Source: Varibaculum cambriense (lineage in GTDB: Bacteria; Actinomycetota; Actinomycetes; Actinomycetales; Actinomycetaceae). From it: a stretch of 64,000 bases of DNA. Shown here piece by piece: positions 1 through 8,555 of this stretch. Under the pieces are notes generated by a model, which was given only the letters and a program-made list of their open reading frames with translations, did no database searches and was not told where the DNA came from. Every line of letters begins with the position of its first letter. Within the stretch, counting starts at the first letter, position 1. A program made the translations under genes and the position numbers. The stretch is taken from contig NZ_PKHX01000006.1 of assembly GCF_002848005.1 (NCBI RefSeq), forward strand, positions 12,396-76,395, written 5' to 3'.

Positions 1-106
1 CGGTCCAACTTGCACAACACACGATAAAACAGGGCTGGATGCTGGTGCCGTTCTGAGGCTAGATTGCGCCGTATCCTGCACTATCGGGCAAAAGGAGCAG
101 CACCCC

Positions 107-134
107 TTGACCAATGTAGCTTTTAAGCTACAAT
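107..134 (+). promoter_or_regulatory. Promoter with overlapping palindromic operator of a toxin-antitoxin locus
   Basis: A -35-like TTGACC (107-112) and a -10-like TACAAT (129-134) are separated by 16 bp. A palindrome with 8-bp arms, TGTAGCTT-TT-AAGCTACA (115-132), fills the spacer and runs into the -10 box. That geometry is typical of autorepressed toxin-antitoxin promoters, where the antitoxin binds the palindrome. It lies upstream of the toxin remnant and the HTH antitoxin. The motifs are seen directly; the regulatory role is inferred. Confidence 0.6.
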
Positions 135-160
135 TAGGGTGTGGAAATTGCTTCCAGCAG

Positions 161-259
161 CTTGTTTGGCGCTTCGCTGGGGGGTATAAATCTAGCCAAA
201 TCAGAGATATTAAAACCGCTCAAAACCTCGCAAAACAGATAAGAAAGGAACGTCCATGA
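161..259 (+). pseudogene. C-terminal remnant of a HigB/Gp49-like (RelE-superfamily) toxin
   Basis: This open frame ends at TGA 257-259, overlapping the ATG of the next gene (256-258). Its last ~25 residues (AGGYKSSQIRDIKTAQNLAK and a basic tail) match the conserved C-terminal segment of HigB-type toxins, normally GGDKSSQ.RDI..A..LA. Residues upstream of about position 170 do not resemble the family. Only about 120 bp separate the -10 box from the antitoxin start, far too little for a ~100-residue toxin, and no start codon sits in frame. The body of the toxin therefore appears deleted, with the promoter, the toxin tail and the antitoxin kept. Assignment rests on the C-terminal motif and the ATGA junction only. 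Confidence 0.55.
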
Positions 260-543
260 ACGAAGTGACTTTTTTTGCATTTGACGCGAGCAAATATCTT
301 GACACTGATGAAGCGATAAATGATTACTTAACTATCGCACTCGAAGATGGTGACACCAAAACGGTGCAAGTGGTTCTACGCGACATCGCCCGCGCACACG
401 GCATGACTCAGCTCGCTAAAGAAACTCAGCTCAACCGCGAATCCCTCTACAAATCATTATCCAAAGAGGGCAACCCCTCCTTTGCGACCATCACGAAAAT
501 CATGAAAGCCCTCGGACTCAAAATGACCCTGGCTACCCAATAG
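256..543 (+). CDS. HTH antitoxin, probable addiction module antidote (HigA-like)
   Basis: A 95-residue protein with an N-terminal segment FFAFDASKYLDTDEAINDYL and a C-terminal helix-turn-helix (about residues 50-90, TQLAKETQLNRESLYKSLSK). This architecture is that of the 'probable addiction module antidote' family, which normally follows a RelE-superfamily toxin. Here the toxin gene is reduced to a short remnant whose stop overlaps this ATG, so the antitoxin looks orphaned. It probably still binds the palindrome at 115-132 and represses its own promoter (inference). An AAGGAA ribosome-binding site lies about 6 bp before the ATG. The family call is good; activity against any other toxin is unknown. 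Confidence 0.8.
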   Translation: MNEVTFFAFDASKYLDTDEAINDYLTIALEDGDTKTVQVVLRDIARAHGMTQLAKETQLNRESLYKSLSKEGNPSFATITKIMKALGLKMTLATQ

Positions 544-710
544 GCCCAAACCCCGGAGCGGAAAGATCAACCCTAAGTTTTTCAAACAATCCTCGCGGAT
601 TACCGCCCCGGGATACACCGGATTTTTCATACTCACGTTCCTCTCGCCCTCCCCTACCTCCCCCTCAGACAGATGTAGCCTTTAGCGCCGATTATTAACG
701 GTAAACGTCT

Positions 711-965
711 TTACGATGCCCCCCGTTCAACCAGAACAATAATGAGTTCGCGGTCCCGAATTTCCGTAATGAGCCGATAGTTTCCAACCCGGTAACGCCA
801 GTAACCAGAGAATTTGCCCTTTAATGCTTTCCCATACTTTCTCGGCTCAGCGGTATTGACTAGGTTCTTTTCTACCCACGCTTTAATCATCACCAAAACC
901 GGCTTATCCAGTTTTTTCAGGGCTTTCTTGGCTTCTTTCGTGTAGTAGAGCGAATACCGCTTCAT
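711..965 (-). pseudogene. RelE/ParE-superfamily toxin, C-terminus frameshifted
   Basis: An 84-residue RelE-like toxin beginning MKRYSLYYTKEAKKALKKLD, with the characteristic core ALKGKFSGYWRYRVGNYRLI. Its ATG overlaps the antitoxin stop (ATGA at 962-965), so translation is coupled. The protein ends ...VERGAS, lacking the terminal GHR..VY motif that carries RelE active-site residues. Removing one base from the six-C run at 719-724 restores the reading VERGHRKDVYR followed by a stop at 695-697, exactly the expected family ending. The gene thus appears to be a full-length toxin broken by a +1 change in a homopolymer. This could be a real inactivation, a phase-variable site, or a sequencing error; the sequence alone cannot say which. 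Confidence 0.75.
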
Positions 966-1186
966 ACCCCCAATTCCGTCCATACATCATCGTGGGAATA
1001 CAGCTCCGCCTCACCGGCACCCTTCTGCTTTTCATAACGCGCGATCGTCTGTAAATCGTATTCGTCCTCAATGCGTTCCATCATGGTTGCGCGAATAACC
1101 GCCGATAAACTCCGGTTTAGAACCCGCGCGTAATCCTTATATAAATCCAGCTCTTTATCTGGAACCCGTAAACTAATCGTCCCCAT
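962..1186 (-). CDS. RelB-type antitoxin (ribbon-helix-helix)
   Basis: A 74-residue protein, MGTISLRVPDKELDLYKDYA..., with the N-terminal beta strand and two helices of the ribbon-helix-helix DNA-binding fold (residues 1-45) and an acidic C-terminal tail suited to wrapping a RelE toxin. I chose the start at 1186 rather than an in-frame upstream start because a strong ribosome-binding site (GGGGAGGAGAG) sits immediately before it. The stop overlaps the toxin start by 4 bp, the usual antitoxin-then-toxin order. With its partner frameshifted, it may now be an unpaired antitoxin. The gene probably autoregulates with or without the toxin, as is usual for the family. Confidence 0.8.
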   Translation of the reverse strand: MGTISLRVPDKELDLYKDYARVLNRSLSAVIRATMMERIEDEYDLQTIARYEKQKGAGEAELYSHDDVWTELGV

Positions 1187-1591
1187 AATCTCTCCTCCCC
1201 GCGCTGTATTACAAGTGTAGTACCATCTGGCTTGGGGGCGCAACATTTTTACCCCTCCTTCCCGAAGACGAAAACCCGGGTATCTAAAGCCATGGTTAGC
1301 TAAACCCACCCGTCACACCAACGTCCTGGAGAGAAAAGAAACCAGCCCCCACACGGCTGGCATAGAAAAATCCCTAGAACCCGAGACCTTGGAATCATTG
1401 GTTTATAGCAAATTCGGCTTCGAAAAGTTCGACAGTTAAATCTCTACACCTACTGTGCTCTGTAAATCTTGAATCGGCAGGGGTGTGAAAACTCTGTAAT
1501 ACCAAAGCCCAATAGTTATCTTGGAACAGGGCTGCGGCAAAATTCACTCATAGTTTGCTAGTTTCCATGAAAAATTAGAAAGCAAGCCAGT
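1187..1591. other. Gene-free stretch between the RelBE locus and the catabolic operon
   Basis: It holds the promoter region of the relB-like gene (minus strand, roughly 1200-1250, with a TACACT-like -10) and the terminator of the catabolic operon (1329-1360). No credible coding sequence was seen in either strand. Confidence 0.5.
1329..1360 (-). terminator. Rho-independent terminator of the catabolic operon
   Basis: On the minus strand a CCAGCC / GGCTGG hairpin (1355-1360 and 1342-1347) is followed by the pyrimidine-rich tract TTTCTTTTCTCTC. It lies about 230 bp past the acyl-CoA ligase stop and is the first terminator-like structure downstream of that operon. Confidence 0.5.
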
Positions 1592-3199
1592 TTAGAGAGA
1601 AACGAACAGCGCTCGTACCGCGCTCTTATCCACCTTCGAACCAGCGGTCAGCGGAATGGCGGAAACCTGGCGGAAGTATACCGGAACCTGGTAGCGCGCC
1701 AACCGCTTATTTAGTTCTTGTTTCAGTTGTGTTTCAGTTGTGTTTGCCCCATCCGCAAGTACCACGGCAGCAGCAGCAACTTCACCATAGACTGGGTCGG
1801 GAACTCCAACCACAGATGCATCTGCAATCACGTTTAGCCTACGCAGTTCTTCTTCCACATCGATACACCAGATTTTTTCACCACCGCGGTTAATCATGTC
1901 TTTCTTGCGATCCATCAGGTATATATACCCCTGAGAATTGGCCCGCCCTACATCACCGGTGGCTAGCCAACCATCGGCAGTCAAGGCATCAATTTCGATT
2001 TCGTCATAGCGCCTAGCAATGTTAGCTCCGCGCATTTTTATTTCGCCCACCTCCCCAACGGGCAATTCCACCCCAGAATCATCACATATCTTCACTTCTA
2101 GTCCGGGGATAGGTAATCCAGAGGATCCTAAGTAAGGAGAGCCAGCCGCATCACAGGGAAACACGAAAGCAGGAGAGCAACTTTCGGTTAGCCCATACAC
2201 CGTACGGAACTGCATTTGCGGCATCCATTCGTGTAATTCTTTAATTCGCGATACCGGCATATGGGCTGCGCCACATGCCATCTTCTGCACCGATGGAAGT
2301 TCGGGAAAACGATCACGCTCTTCTAACATCAACGCGAAAACCGTAGGAGAGGCATGCACAAAGCTAACCTCAGAAGTGAAAATTTCTTTAACGAACGGTC
2401 TCCCTTCCATACGTTTTTGGATATGAATTGAACCTCCCAGATAAATAAATAATCCAATGATGGCAATCATTCCGGTTACATGATAAATGGGAACGGCGAT
2501 AATAGTGCTGTCGCCGCTGGTTAGCTCAAGTACCCTTTCATAAGAACGTACAGCATGTACTGCGTTCATATTTGTCAGCAGCACACCTTTGGATAGGGAT
2601 GTGGTTCCCGAAGTAAATAACAGGATGGAATCCTGCTCGATTCCCGGAAGTGGAACCTCTGCCAGCACTGTTTTCGGGTCTAACTCCCCCTTCTCACTAT
2701 TCAAAGGTAACCCGCAAGCACAAGTGTTAGAGGAGGTGGTAACTACTGGCTTATCCTCAAACCAAGCAGCTTGCTCAGGATGACAAATGACTAAATCTAA
2801 GTTGGCGCGAGCCACCAAAGCGTCGATTTCTGCCCGACGGAATTTACCAGGGAGCGGCACTATGATGGCGCCTAGCCGGTTGCTAGCGTAGAAAGAGGTA
2901 ATAAAGTCAATTCCGTTGTCCAGCAATACCCCTATCCGGTTTCCGGGACCAATTTTGTATTCTGTGCGCAAATAGGCCGCGAACTGGTCGGTTAGCTGCT
3001 TGACTTCAGAGAAAGTGAAACGGTTACCGTCCTCAGCAAAAATTGCCACCTTACTGGCGAACCGTTGCGCGGTATTTTCTAGAGTTTCATAAAGTGAAGC
3101 AGGACCAGGTACATAGGTTTGAACCGTTCGCCCATATACCTCAACTGGCTGCAAATCTTGCACCATATTTTTCGGCCAAAGGGCTTGTCCGGAAATCAT
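1592..3199 (-). CDS. Acyl-CoA synthetase / AMP-dependent ligase (ANL family)
   Basis: A 535-residue class I adenylate-forming enzyme. Such enzymes activate a carboxylic acid with ATP to an acyl-adenylate and transfer it to CoA. Visible motifs are the phosphate-binding loop ILLFTSGTTSLSKG (about residues 192-205), the adenine/acyl pocket RTVYGLTES, the hinge motif LATGDVGRANSQGYIYLMDR, the RGGEKI segment, and a C-terminal PLTAGSKVDK carrying the expected catalytic lysine. Length is normal for the family. It is the last gene of the operon, about 95 bp after the glycerate kinase gene, and starts 8 bp downstream of an AAGGAG site. The substrate is not evident; neighbouring thiolase and CoA-transferase genes suggest a short- or medium-chain organic acid. 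Confidence 0.85.
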   Translation of the reverse strand: MISGQALWPKNMVQDLQPVEVYGRTVQTYVPGPASLYETLENTAQRFASKVAIFAEDGNRFTFSEVKQLTDQFAAYLRTEYKIGPGNRIGVLLDNGIDFITSFYASNRLGAIIVPLPGKFRRAEIDALVARANLDLVICHPEQAAWFEDKPVVTTSSNTCACGLPLNSEKGELDPKTVLAEVPLPGIEQDSILLFTSGTTSLSKGVLLTNMNAVHAVRSYERVLELTSGDSTIIAVPIYHVTGMIAIIGLFIYLGGSIHIQKRMEGRPFVKEIFTSEVSFVHASPTVFALMLEERDRFPELPSVQKMACGAAHMPVSRIKELHEWMPQMQFRTVYGLTESCSPAFVFPCDAAGSPYLGSSGLPIPGLEVKICDDSGVELPVGEVGEIKMRGANIARRYDEIEIDALTADGWLATGDVGRANSQGYIYLMDRKKDMINRGGEKIWCIDVEEELRRLNVIADASVVGVPDPVYGEVAAAAVVLADGANTTETQLKQELNKRLARYQVPVYFRQVSAIPLTAGSKVDKSAVRALFVSL

Positions 3200-3294
3200 T
3201 TTTACTCCTTATATTTTGCAGTTTGGATAGCAAAACAAGCGTGACCTCACTGCGATTAGATATTGCTAGTCCAAGTCCAAGGGGATTGGACTGT

Positions 3295-4443
3295 TCAAAA
3301 TTTTTTAGTCTGTCTGGCAGCGGCAAGTATTCGGCATGCCATTCGTACTGATTCACGTAACGTCGGTTGAGCTTTTGCAAGAGCGTCTTTTAGGCTACCC
3401 ACTTCGCGAACTGTGGGAACAATGGCGGCAAAGCCATTTTCGTGCAGCGACTCAACGTTGCGACCTAAATTGCCGGTGAACGCAATAGTGGGTACGCCCT
3501 GTGCGCGTGCCTCGAGCATGACTCCCCACGGGGTTTTGCCAAATTTGGTCTGGAAGTCCATGGAGCCTTCTCCGGTGAACACGAAGTCCGCACCCGCGAT
3601 TTTTTCGCCGAGCTTCACGGTGGCTATCACGACTTCCACGCCGCGCTGCGGTTTTGCGCCCAGCAGTGCCATGAAGGCCGCGCCCAGGCCGCCGGCTGCT
3701 CCGGCTCCGGGAATCTCGGATACGGCACGCCCGCTTGCTGAGTCCAGGAGCTTTCCCCATTGGGCGAGGGCTGCGTCAAACACCTCAACCTCATTCGGTT
3801 GCACGCCCTTTTGGGGGCCGAAGACGGCGGTTGCGCCGCGTTCGCCGGTGAGTGGGTTATCGACGTCGCACGCGAGCGTGATTTCTACATCTTGCCAGCG
3901 TTCGCTGATGCCGTTGGTGTCCAGGTTGGCGGCGTCCGCCAGGGCCAGTGCCCGGATCTCAATTTCCTTTCCTGCGGCAGTTGTGGCAACCGCGCCCAGG
4001 GCGCGCGCCATGCCCCAGCCGCCGTCATTGGTGGCTGATCCGCCCAGGCCAACTATCAGGCGGGCGGGGGAGAGTTCAAGTATGTGGTTGAGCAGCTGAC
4101 CCACGCCCGCGGTGTTTGCTTCGCGGGGGTTCAGCTCTTCTGTGGTGAGATGTTCGATGCCGGCAGCCTCGGCGATTTCGACGACCGCCAGGCGTTCCGC
4201 CTCGATCCACCCGAAGTGGGCGGTTCTGGGGCGCCCGAGTGCATCGGCGACATCGACGTGGAGTAGTTTGCCGCCAAGCGCGTCCACCAGGGACTGGGTG
4301 GTCCCCTCGCCACCATCAGCCATGGGAACCTCGATACATTCGGCATCAGGAAACACATCATGAACCCCGGCACTCATGGTGGCTGCGACAGTAGCTGCGG
4401 TCATGGTTCCCTTGAATGAATCTGGCGCTAGAATAAATTTCAT
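3295..4443 (-). CDS. Glycerate kinase (GlxK/GarK family)
   Basis: A 382-residue glycerate kinase of the type I family, which phosphorylates D-glycerate to a phosphoglycerate with ATP. It begins with the signature MKFILAPDSFKG, followed by PMADGGEGTTQSLVDALGG, the Gly-rich VGLGGSATNDGGWGMARALGA, and GADFVFTGEGSMDFQTKFGK, all diagnostic for the family. The length is standard. It lies between the MFS permease and the acyl-CoA ligase of the LacI-headed operon, so it may handle a glycerate-like product or substrate of that pathway, but thiolase and CoA-transferase neighbours do not demand it. A perfect hairpin precedes the gene at 4463-4499, which may uncouple its expression from upstream genes. 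Confidence 0.93.
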   Translation of the reverse strand: MKFILAPDSFKGTMTAATVAATMSAGVHDVFPDAECIEVPMADGGEGTTQSLVDALGGKLLHVDVADALGRPRTAHFGWIEAERLAVVEIAEAAGIEHLTTEELNPREANTAGVGQLLNHILELSPARLIVGLGGSATNDGGWGMARALGAVATTAAGKEIEIRALALADAANLDTNGISERWQDVEITLACDVDNPLTGERGATAVFGPQKGVQPNEVEVFDAALAQWGKLLDSASGRAVSEIPGAGAAGGLGAAFMALLGAKPQRGVEVVIATVKLGEKIAGADFVFTGEGSMDFQTKFGKTPWGVMLEARAQGVPTIAFTGNLGRNVESLHENGFAAIVPTVREVGSLKDALAKAQPTLRESVRMACRILAAARQTKKF

Positions 4444-4462
4444 TGTTTCTCCGATTGCTGAG

Positions 4463-4499
4463 TGGTGGGGTAGCCGGGTTTAAAGCGGCTACCCCACCA
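4463..4499 (-). promoter_or_regulatory. Intra-operon perfect stem-loop
   Basis: TGGTGGGGTAGCCG (4463-4476) and CGGCTACCCCACCA (4486-4499) form a perfect 14-bp stem with a 9-nt loop in the gap between the MFS permease stop and the glycerate kinase start. No T-tract follows on the minus strand, so it may be an RNA-stability or processing element, or a weak or factor-dependent terminator. Confidence 0.6.
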
Positions 4500-4511
4500 A
4501 TCTAAGGTGCG

Positions 4512-5849
4512 TTACGAATTTGCTGATTCTTCAGCGTGGGTGTTGCGGTACTTCAAGCCCCATACCAGGACCGAACCAATTAGTACGGCGATGATGATGA
4601 ACCACAGACCGGCCAACTGGTTACCGGTCGAGTGCTCCAACTTACCCATGACCGTGGGGCCTAGGAAGCCACCTGCCAGGCCGCACATATTCATAAATGC
4701 GACGGCGGCTGCAACGGTAGCGCCAGAGAAGCGCTGCTGCGGGAAGGTGAACAGGATCGACTGGATCACGAACAGCTGTGAAGCAGCGATGAAGAAGCCG
4801 ATAACGGCGACCCATAGGTTCGTTGAGGCAACAGCAGCGATGGTCAGACCAGCGGCAACCGTGAGGAACCCAATCGAGGCCATGAACTTCGACTTGCGAA
4901 GACCGGTGGCGTACTTCGGTAGGAACCAGGATCCCAGCGCAGCCGCGATCCACGGAATCGCAGTAATTAGACCCACCGTCATGCTGCCCATGTTCGCGTC
5001 GTAAGACTTAATCATGGAGGGCAGGAAGTAAGACAGCGAGTAAACCGCGATTTGGTGGGTGAAGTACGCAATAACTACGAGCCAGATAATTGGATCGCGA
5101 AGGACCGGGCCGAGTGCGCGCAGATCGCTGTGGCTGGACTCTTCGCCGACGTCCTCCGAAGCGAGGTAGCGCTCGATGAGATCCTTATCCTCGTCGCTGA
5201 GCCACTTAGCGTTCCGCGGCTTGTCGGGTAGCCAGTGCCACACGCCGTAGGCAAGGAAAACTGCCGGCAGACCTTCAATAATGAACATCCACTGCCAACC
5301 GTGTAGGCCGAGCAAACCATGCATCTGGAGCAGAGCGCCCGCCAGCGGGGCCCCAATGATGTTTGCGATCGATACGCCGAGGAGGAAAATGCCGATGGCG
5401 CGAGCGCGGTACTTCTGTGGGAACCAGTACGAAATGTACAGGATGATGCCAGGGTAGAGGCCTGCTTCAGCGACACCTAGCAAGATTCGCAGTACGTAGA
5501 ACGATGTATCGTTCCAGACGATCGCCATAAGCATCGAAATAATGCCCCAGGTGACCATGATTCGGGTAATCCAGAAGCGAGCACCCGTTTTGTGCATGAT
5601 CAGGTTCGAGGGGATCTCGAGCACGGCATAGCAAAGGAAGAACAGACCGGCACCGAGGCCGAAGGCGGCCGCCGAAAGGCCGATATCAGCCTGCAGCGCT
5701 TCTTTAGCCATACCGATATTGGTGCGGTCAATGAAGCTAATGATGTACACGATCACCAGGAGCGGCATCAGCTTCTTGAAGTTCTTCTTTGTTAGTAGGT
5801 CCATCCTAGATTTCTCTTCGGAGGAGAACTCAGCATGTGTAGTTGACAT
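4512..5849 (-). CDS. MFS transporter, anion:cation symporter (ACS) type
   Basis: A 445-residue major facilitator with about 12 predicted membrane helices. The N-terminal FIDRTNIGMAKEAL in helix 1 and the VAEAGLYPGIILYISYWFP segment are hallmarks of the anion:cation symporter family, which imports organic anions such as glucarate, galactonate, tartrate or aromatic acids. I chose the start at 5849 (MSTTHAEF) because a GGAGAAAT ribosome-binding site precedes it; the open frame extends further upstream. It begins 14 bp after the thiolase stop, inside the catabolic operon, and is the obvious candidate for import of the operon's substrate. The exact substrate cannot be read from sequence. Confidence 0.85.
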   Translation of the reverse strand: MSTTHAEFSSEEKSRMDLLTKKNFKKLMPLLVIVYIISFIDRTNIGMAKEALQADIGLSAAAFGLGAGLFFLCYAVLEIPSNLIMHKTGARFWITRIMVTWGIISMLMAIVWNDTSFYVLRILLGVAEAGLYPGIILYISYWFPQKYRARAIGIFLLGVSIANIIGAPLAGALLQMHGLLGLHGWQWMFIIEGLPAVFLAYGVWHWLPDKPRNAKWLSDEDKDLIERYLASEDVGEESSHSDLRALGPVLRDPIIWLVVIAYFTHQIAVYSLSYFLPSMIKSYDANMGSMTVGLITAIPWIAAALGSWFLPKYATGLRKSKFMASIGFLTVAAGLTIAAVASTNLWVAVIGFFIAASQLFVIQSILFTFPQQRFSGATVAAAVAFMNMCGLAGGFLGPTVMGKLEHSTGNQLAGLWFIIIAVLIGSVLVWGLKYRNTHAEESANS

Positions 5850-5863
5850 ATAATTTCTCCGTT

Positions 5864-7039
5864 CTATAGTGCGCGGAATACCGCTGCCACGCCTTGGCCT
5901 CCACCAATGCACATGGTTACCATGCCAAATTCGGTGTTCGTGCGACGCAGGTTGTAAAGGGTACGAAGTGTCAAAATAGCGCCAGTTGCTCCCACCGGGT
6001 GCCCCAAGGCAATCGCACCACCCAGCGGGTTGGTCTTATCCATATCCAGATCCTGATCCCGGATCACGGCCAGTGCCTGAGCGGCGAAGGCCTCGTTAAG
6101 CTCGATCCAGTCGATATCGGCCAGGGACAGCCCAGCCTTCTCGAGCGCCCGCGGAATCGCCAATGCTGGAGCAAAACCCATAATTTCGGGAGACAAACCT
6201 GCCTTTGCAAAACTAACCAGCTCACCAATCGGCTTTAAACCTTCCGCCTTGGCAATAGATTCAGTGGTCATCACCAACATCGCAGCAGCATCGTTAATGC
6301 CGGAGGAATTACCGGCGGTAACGGATCCACCTTTGCGGAAAGCAGGACGTAGTTTGGCCAATTTCTCCTCGTTGGAGGTGGGGCGCAAATGCTCATCGGT
6401 GTTAAACACACGCTCTGACTTACGTTCCTTAACTGTGATGTCCACAATCTCATCTTGGAACATGCCGTCAGCTTGAGCTTTTGCGGCTAACCTTTGTGAA
6501 CGTGCTGCAAAAGCATCCTGATCCGTGCGGGAAATATCGAATTTATCCGCTACATTTTCTGCGGTAACACCCATCGGGTAACCACCAAAAGGATCGGTTA
6601 CTAGCGACATGGTTCCATCAACCAAGGTATGGTTTCCAGTGCGCCAGCCGTTACGCGCCTGAAAATCCATAAAGGGCTGATTCGACATATTTTCGGAACC
6701 ACCGGCAACTACGAATTTTGAATCCCCGGCACGCAGTTCAAGCGCTGCAGATTGAACTGCCTGCAACCCCGATCCACATAACCTATTTACTGTAAAAGCA
6801 GTGGACTCTTCGCGTACTCCCGCCTCTAAGGAAATTCGGCGTGCCAAGAAGGCATCCCCGCCTACTTGTCCCACGCAGCCAACTACTACTTCATCAATTG
6901 CATCCATGGGAACGCCAGAACGTTCCACCGCCGCTTTCATCGCGGTTGCCCCCATGACGTGATTAGGCGTAGTGGACAGGGAACCAGCAAATGTACCGAT
7001 TGCAGTCCTTGCGCCCTCAATAATGACTATTTTTTCCAA
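5864..7039 (-). CDS. Acetyl-CoA C-acetyltransferase (thiolase)
   Basis: A 391-residue thiolase, of the class that cleaves a 3-ketoacyl-CoA with CoA or runs the reverse condensation. The nucleophilic Cys88 lies in NRLCGSGLQA. The His of GHPVGATGA is at about 347 and the acid/base Cys of MCIGGGQG at about 377. NEAFAAQA is also present. The length matches biosynthetic and acetoacetyl-CoA thiolases. It follows the CoA-transferase gene by about 55 bp and precedes the permease by 14 bp. In this context it most plausibly splits an acetoacetyl-CoA-like product of the SDR and CoA-transferase into acetyl-CoA. That direction is an inference from the operon, not from the protein itself. Confidence 0.92.
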   Translation of the reverse strand: MEKIVIIEGARTAIGTFAGSLSTTPNHVMGATAMKAAVERSGVPMDAIDEVVVGCVGQVGGDAFLARRISLEAGVREESTAFTVNRLCGSGLQAVQSAALELRAGDSKFVVAGGSENMSNQPFMDFQARNGWRTGNHTLVDGTMSLVTDPFGGYPMGVTAENVADKFDISRTDQDAFAARSQRLAAKAQADGMFQDEIVDITVKERKSERVFNTDEHLRPTSNEEKLAKLRPAFRKGGSVTAGNSSGINDAAAMLVMTTESIAKAEGLKPIGELVSFAKAGLSPEIMGFAPALAIPRALEKAGLSLADIDWIELNEAFAAQALAVIRDQDLDMDKTNPLGGAIALGHPVGATGAILTLRTLYNLRRTNTEFGMVTMCIGGGQGVAAVFRAL

Positions 7040-7094
7040 TTGTTTACCTTTCTTAATAGAACCGCTCCCGCGTTAGCGGAATTCAGCTGTTTAC

Positions 7095-8555
7095 TTAACG
7101 CGTCGTATGAATAAGCGCCGCTGCTTCGCGTGCAGCATCATTGTCATCAACCTCGAGAATCTTCCAACCCTCGGTGGTTAGTTGCACCATGTAGTGTTCG
7201 GATGCCAAGTAGACTTCTTGCCCTTTATCTAGGGCTGCGGCGCCGTAGAAGGTTAATTGATCTACTTCATCTACCCACTTGGGATGTTTCGAATCGGCAA
7301 TCATCAGGAAGCAGATTCGTTTCGCACCGTCCACAATGTCCATGAAGCCACCGCAACCGATGGCTTTGCCACCGAAAGCCGAAACGTTAATATTGCCTTT
7401 ACCATCTACTTGCCCCACACCCATGTAGGTGATGTCCACGCCGCCACCGTTGTAAAAATCGAACTGTTGCGGATGGCTGATAATAGCTGCCGGGTGAATT
7501 GCACACCCAAAGTCCACTCCCCCTAGCGGGACACCTCCATATGTGCCGGACTCCACCGTTAAGGTAACTGTGGCGAGCTTACCGCTAACCGCGAGCGCCC
7601 GACCTATGGAGTCACCGGGGAGACCGGTACCCAGATTAATAATGTCTCCGTCGCGTACCAGCTTTGCGCCCCTCTCCCCAATGCGTACCCGAACTGGTTC
7701 CACCTCGTGGGCAAGGATGGACTTTGCCAGTTCCTCGGAAGAGGCATACCCCGTGATCAGATCCATATTTACCTCAATCGCGGAGTTAGTTTGCTTGTGG
7801 TATTTCGCTGGATCAGAAGTCACCATAACGTAATCCACCAGTACACCGGGAACATTCACCAGACGAGCCGGAATGTCACCACGCTCCACAATCTCCTTCA
7901 CCTGGGCAATTACGATTCCGCCATTATTATGAACAGATTGCGCAATTGCCAGTGAATCCAGAATTGTCACGTCGTCTTCTTGCGATATGTTTCCATCTGG
8001 ATCTATCTTCGTTCCCCGTATAATCGCCACGTCAATCGGGAAAGACTTGTAGAACAGATATTCCTTACCATCTATTTCCACCAGTTCCACATACTCGTCA
8101 GGAGCTGTGACCGCGCGGGCAGAATCGTTAATTCGCCCCCCATCCAGCCGTGGATCAATGAAAGTACCTAATCCCACAGTAGAAAGCTGACCCGGCCTAC
8201 CGGCTGCTATCGTGCGATACAGCGTGGATATTTGACCTTGAGGTAAGCAAATTGCTTCTACCTCGTCTTCACCCAAGAGGTTTGCCATAGGCGGGTTTAG
8301 CCCCCAGTGTGGCCCCACTACGCGTTTTAGTAATTTTGGGTGTGCCAGGCGAGCTAGCCCATCCACTCGGTTCGACTGCCCAGCTGCATGTACGAATGTC
8401 AAATTATTTGGGGTACCTTTTTCTAAGAATGACTGTTCGATATGCGCATAGATTTCATCAGCTACGCTCATCATGGTGAAGCCATCGGCAGCTACAGTAG
8501 CCCCGTTCGGAATCAGTGATGCCACTTCTTCGGGCGTCACTTGTTTAAAGCTCAT
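7095..8555 (-). CDS. Family I CoA-transferase (YdiF/propionate CoA-transferase-like)
   Basis: A 486-residue protein joining both alpha- and beta-type CoA-transferase domains in one chain, as in YdiF and propionate CoA-transferases. The likely catalytic glutamate, which forms the glutamyl-CoA intermediate, is in TVESGTYGG at about residue 335. N-terminal NGATVAADGFTMM and GPHWGLNP and C-terminal GGFMDIVDGAKR agree with the family. It would move CoA from an acyl-CoA donor onto an organic acid such as acetoacetate. Its ATG overlaps the stop of the SDR gene (ATGA, 8552-8555), implying translational coupling. Slightly shorter than some homologues (about 520). Substrate pair unknown. Confidence 0.87.
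   Translation of the reverse strand: MSFKQVTPEEVASLIPNGATVAADGFTMMSVADEIYAHIEQSFLEKGTPNNLTFVHAAGQSNRVDGLARLAHPKLLKRVVGPHWGLNPPMANLLGEDEVEAICLPQGQISTLYRTIAAGRPGQLSTVGLGTFIDPRLDGGRINDSARAVTAPDEYVELVEIDGKEYLFYKSFPIDVAIIRGTKIDPDGNISQEDDVTILDSLAIAQSVHNNGGIVIAQVKEIVERGDIPARLVNVPGVLVDYVMVTSDPAKYHKQTNSAIEVNMDLITGYASSEELAKSILAHEVEPVRVRIGERGAKLVRDGDIINLGTGLPGDSIGRALAVSGKLATVTLTVESGTYGGVPLGGVDFGCAIHPAAIISHPQQFDFYNGGGVDITYMGVGQVDGKGNINVSAFGGKAIGCGGFMDIVDGAKRICFLMIADSKHPKWVDEVDQLTFYGAAALDKGQEVYLASEHYMVQLTTEGWKILEVDDNDAAREAAALIHTTR

Noticed and set aside
3413-4099. 228-residue open frame on the plus strand opposite glycerate kinase
   Set aside because: It is antisense to a well-conserved enzyme gene, lacks a ribosome-binding site and resembles no family.
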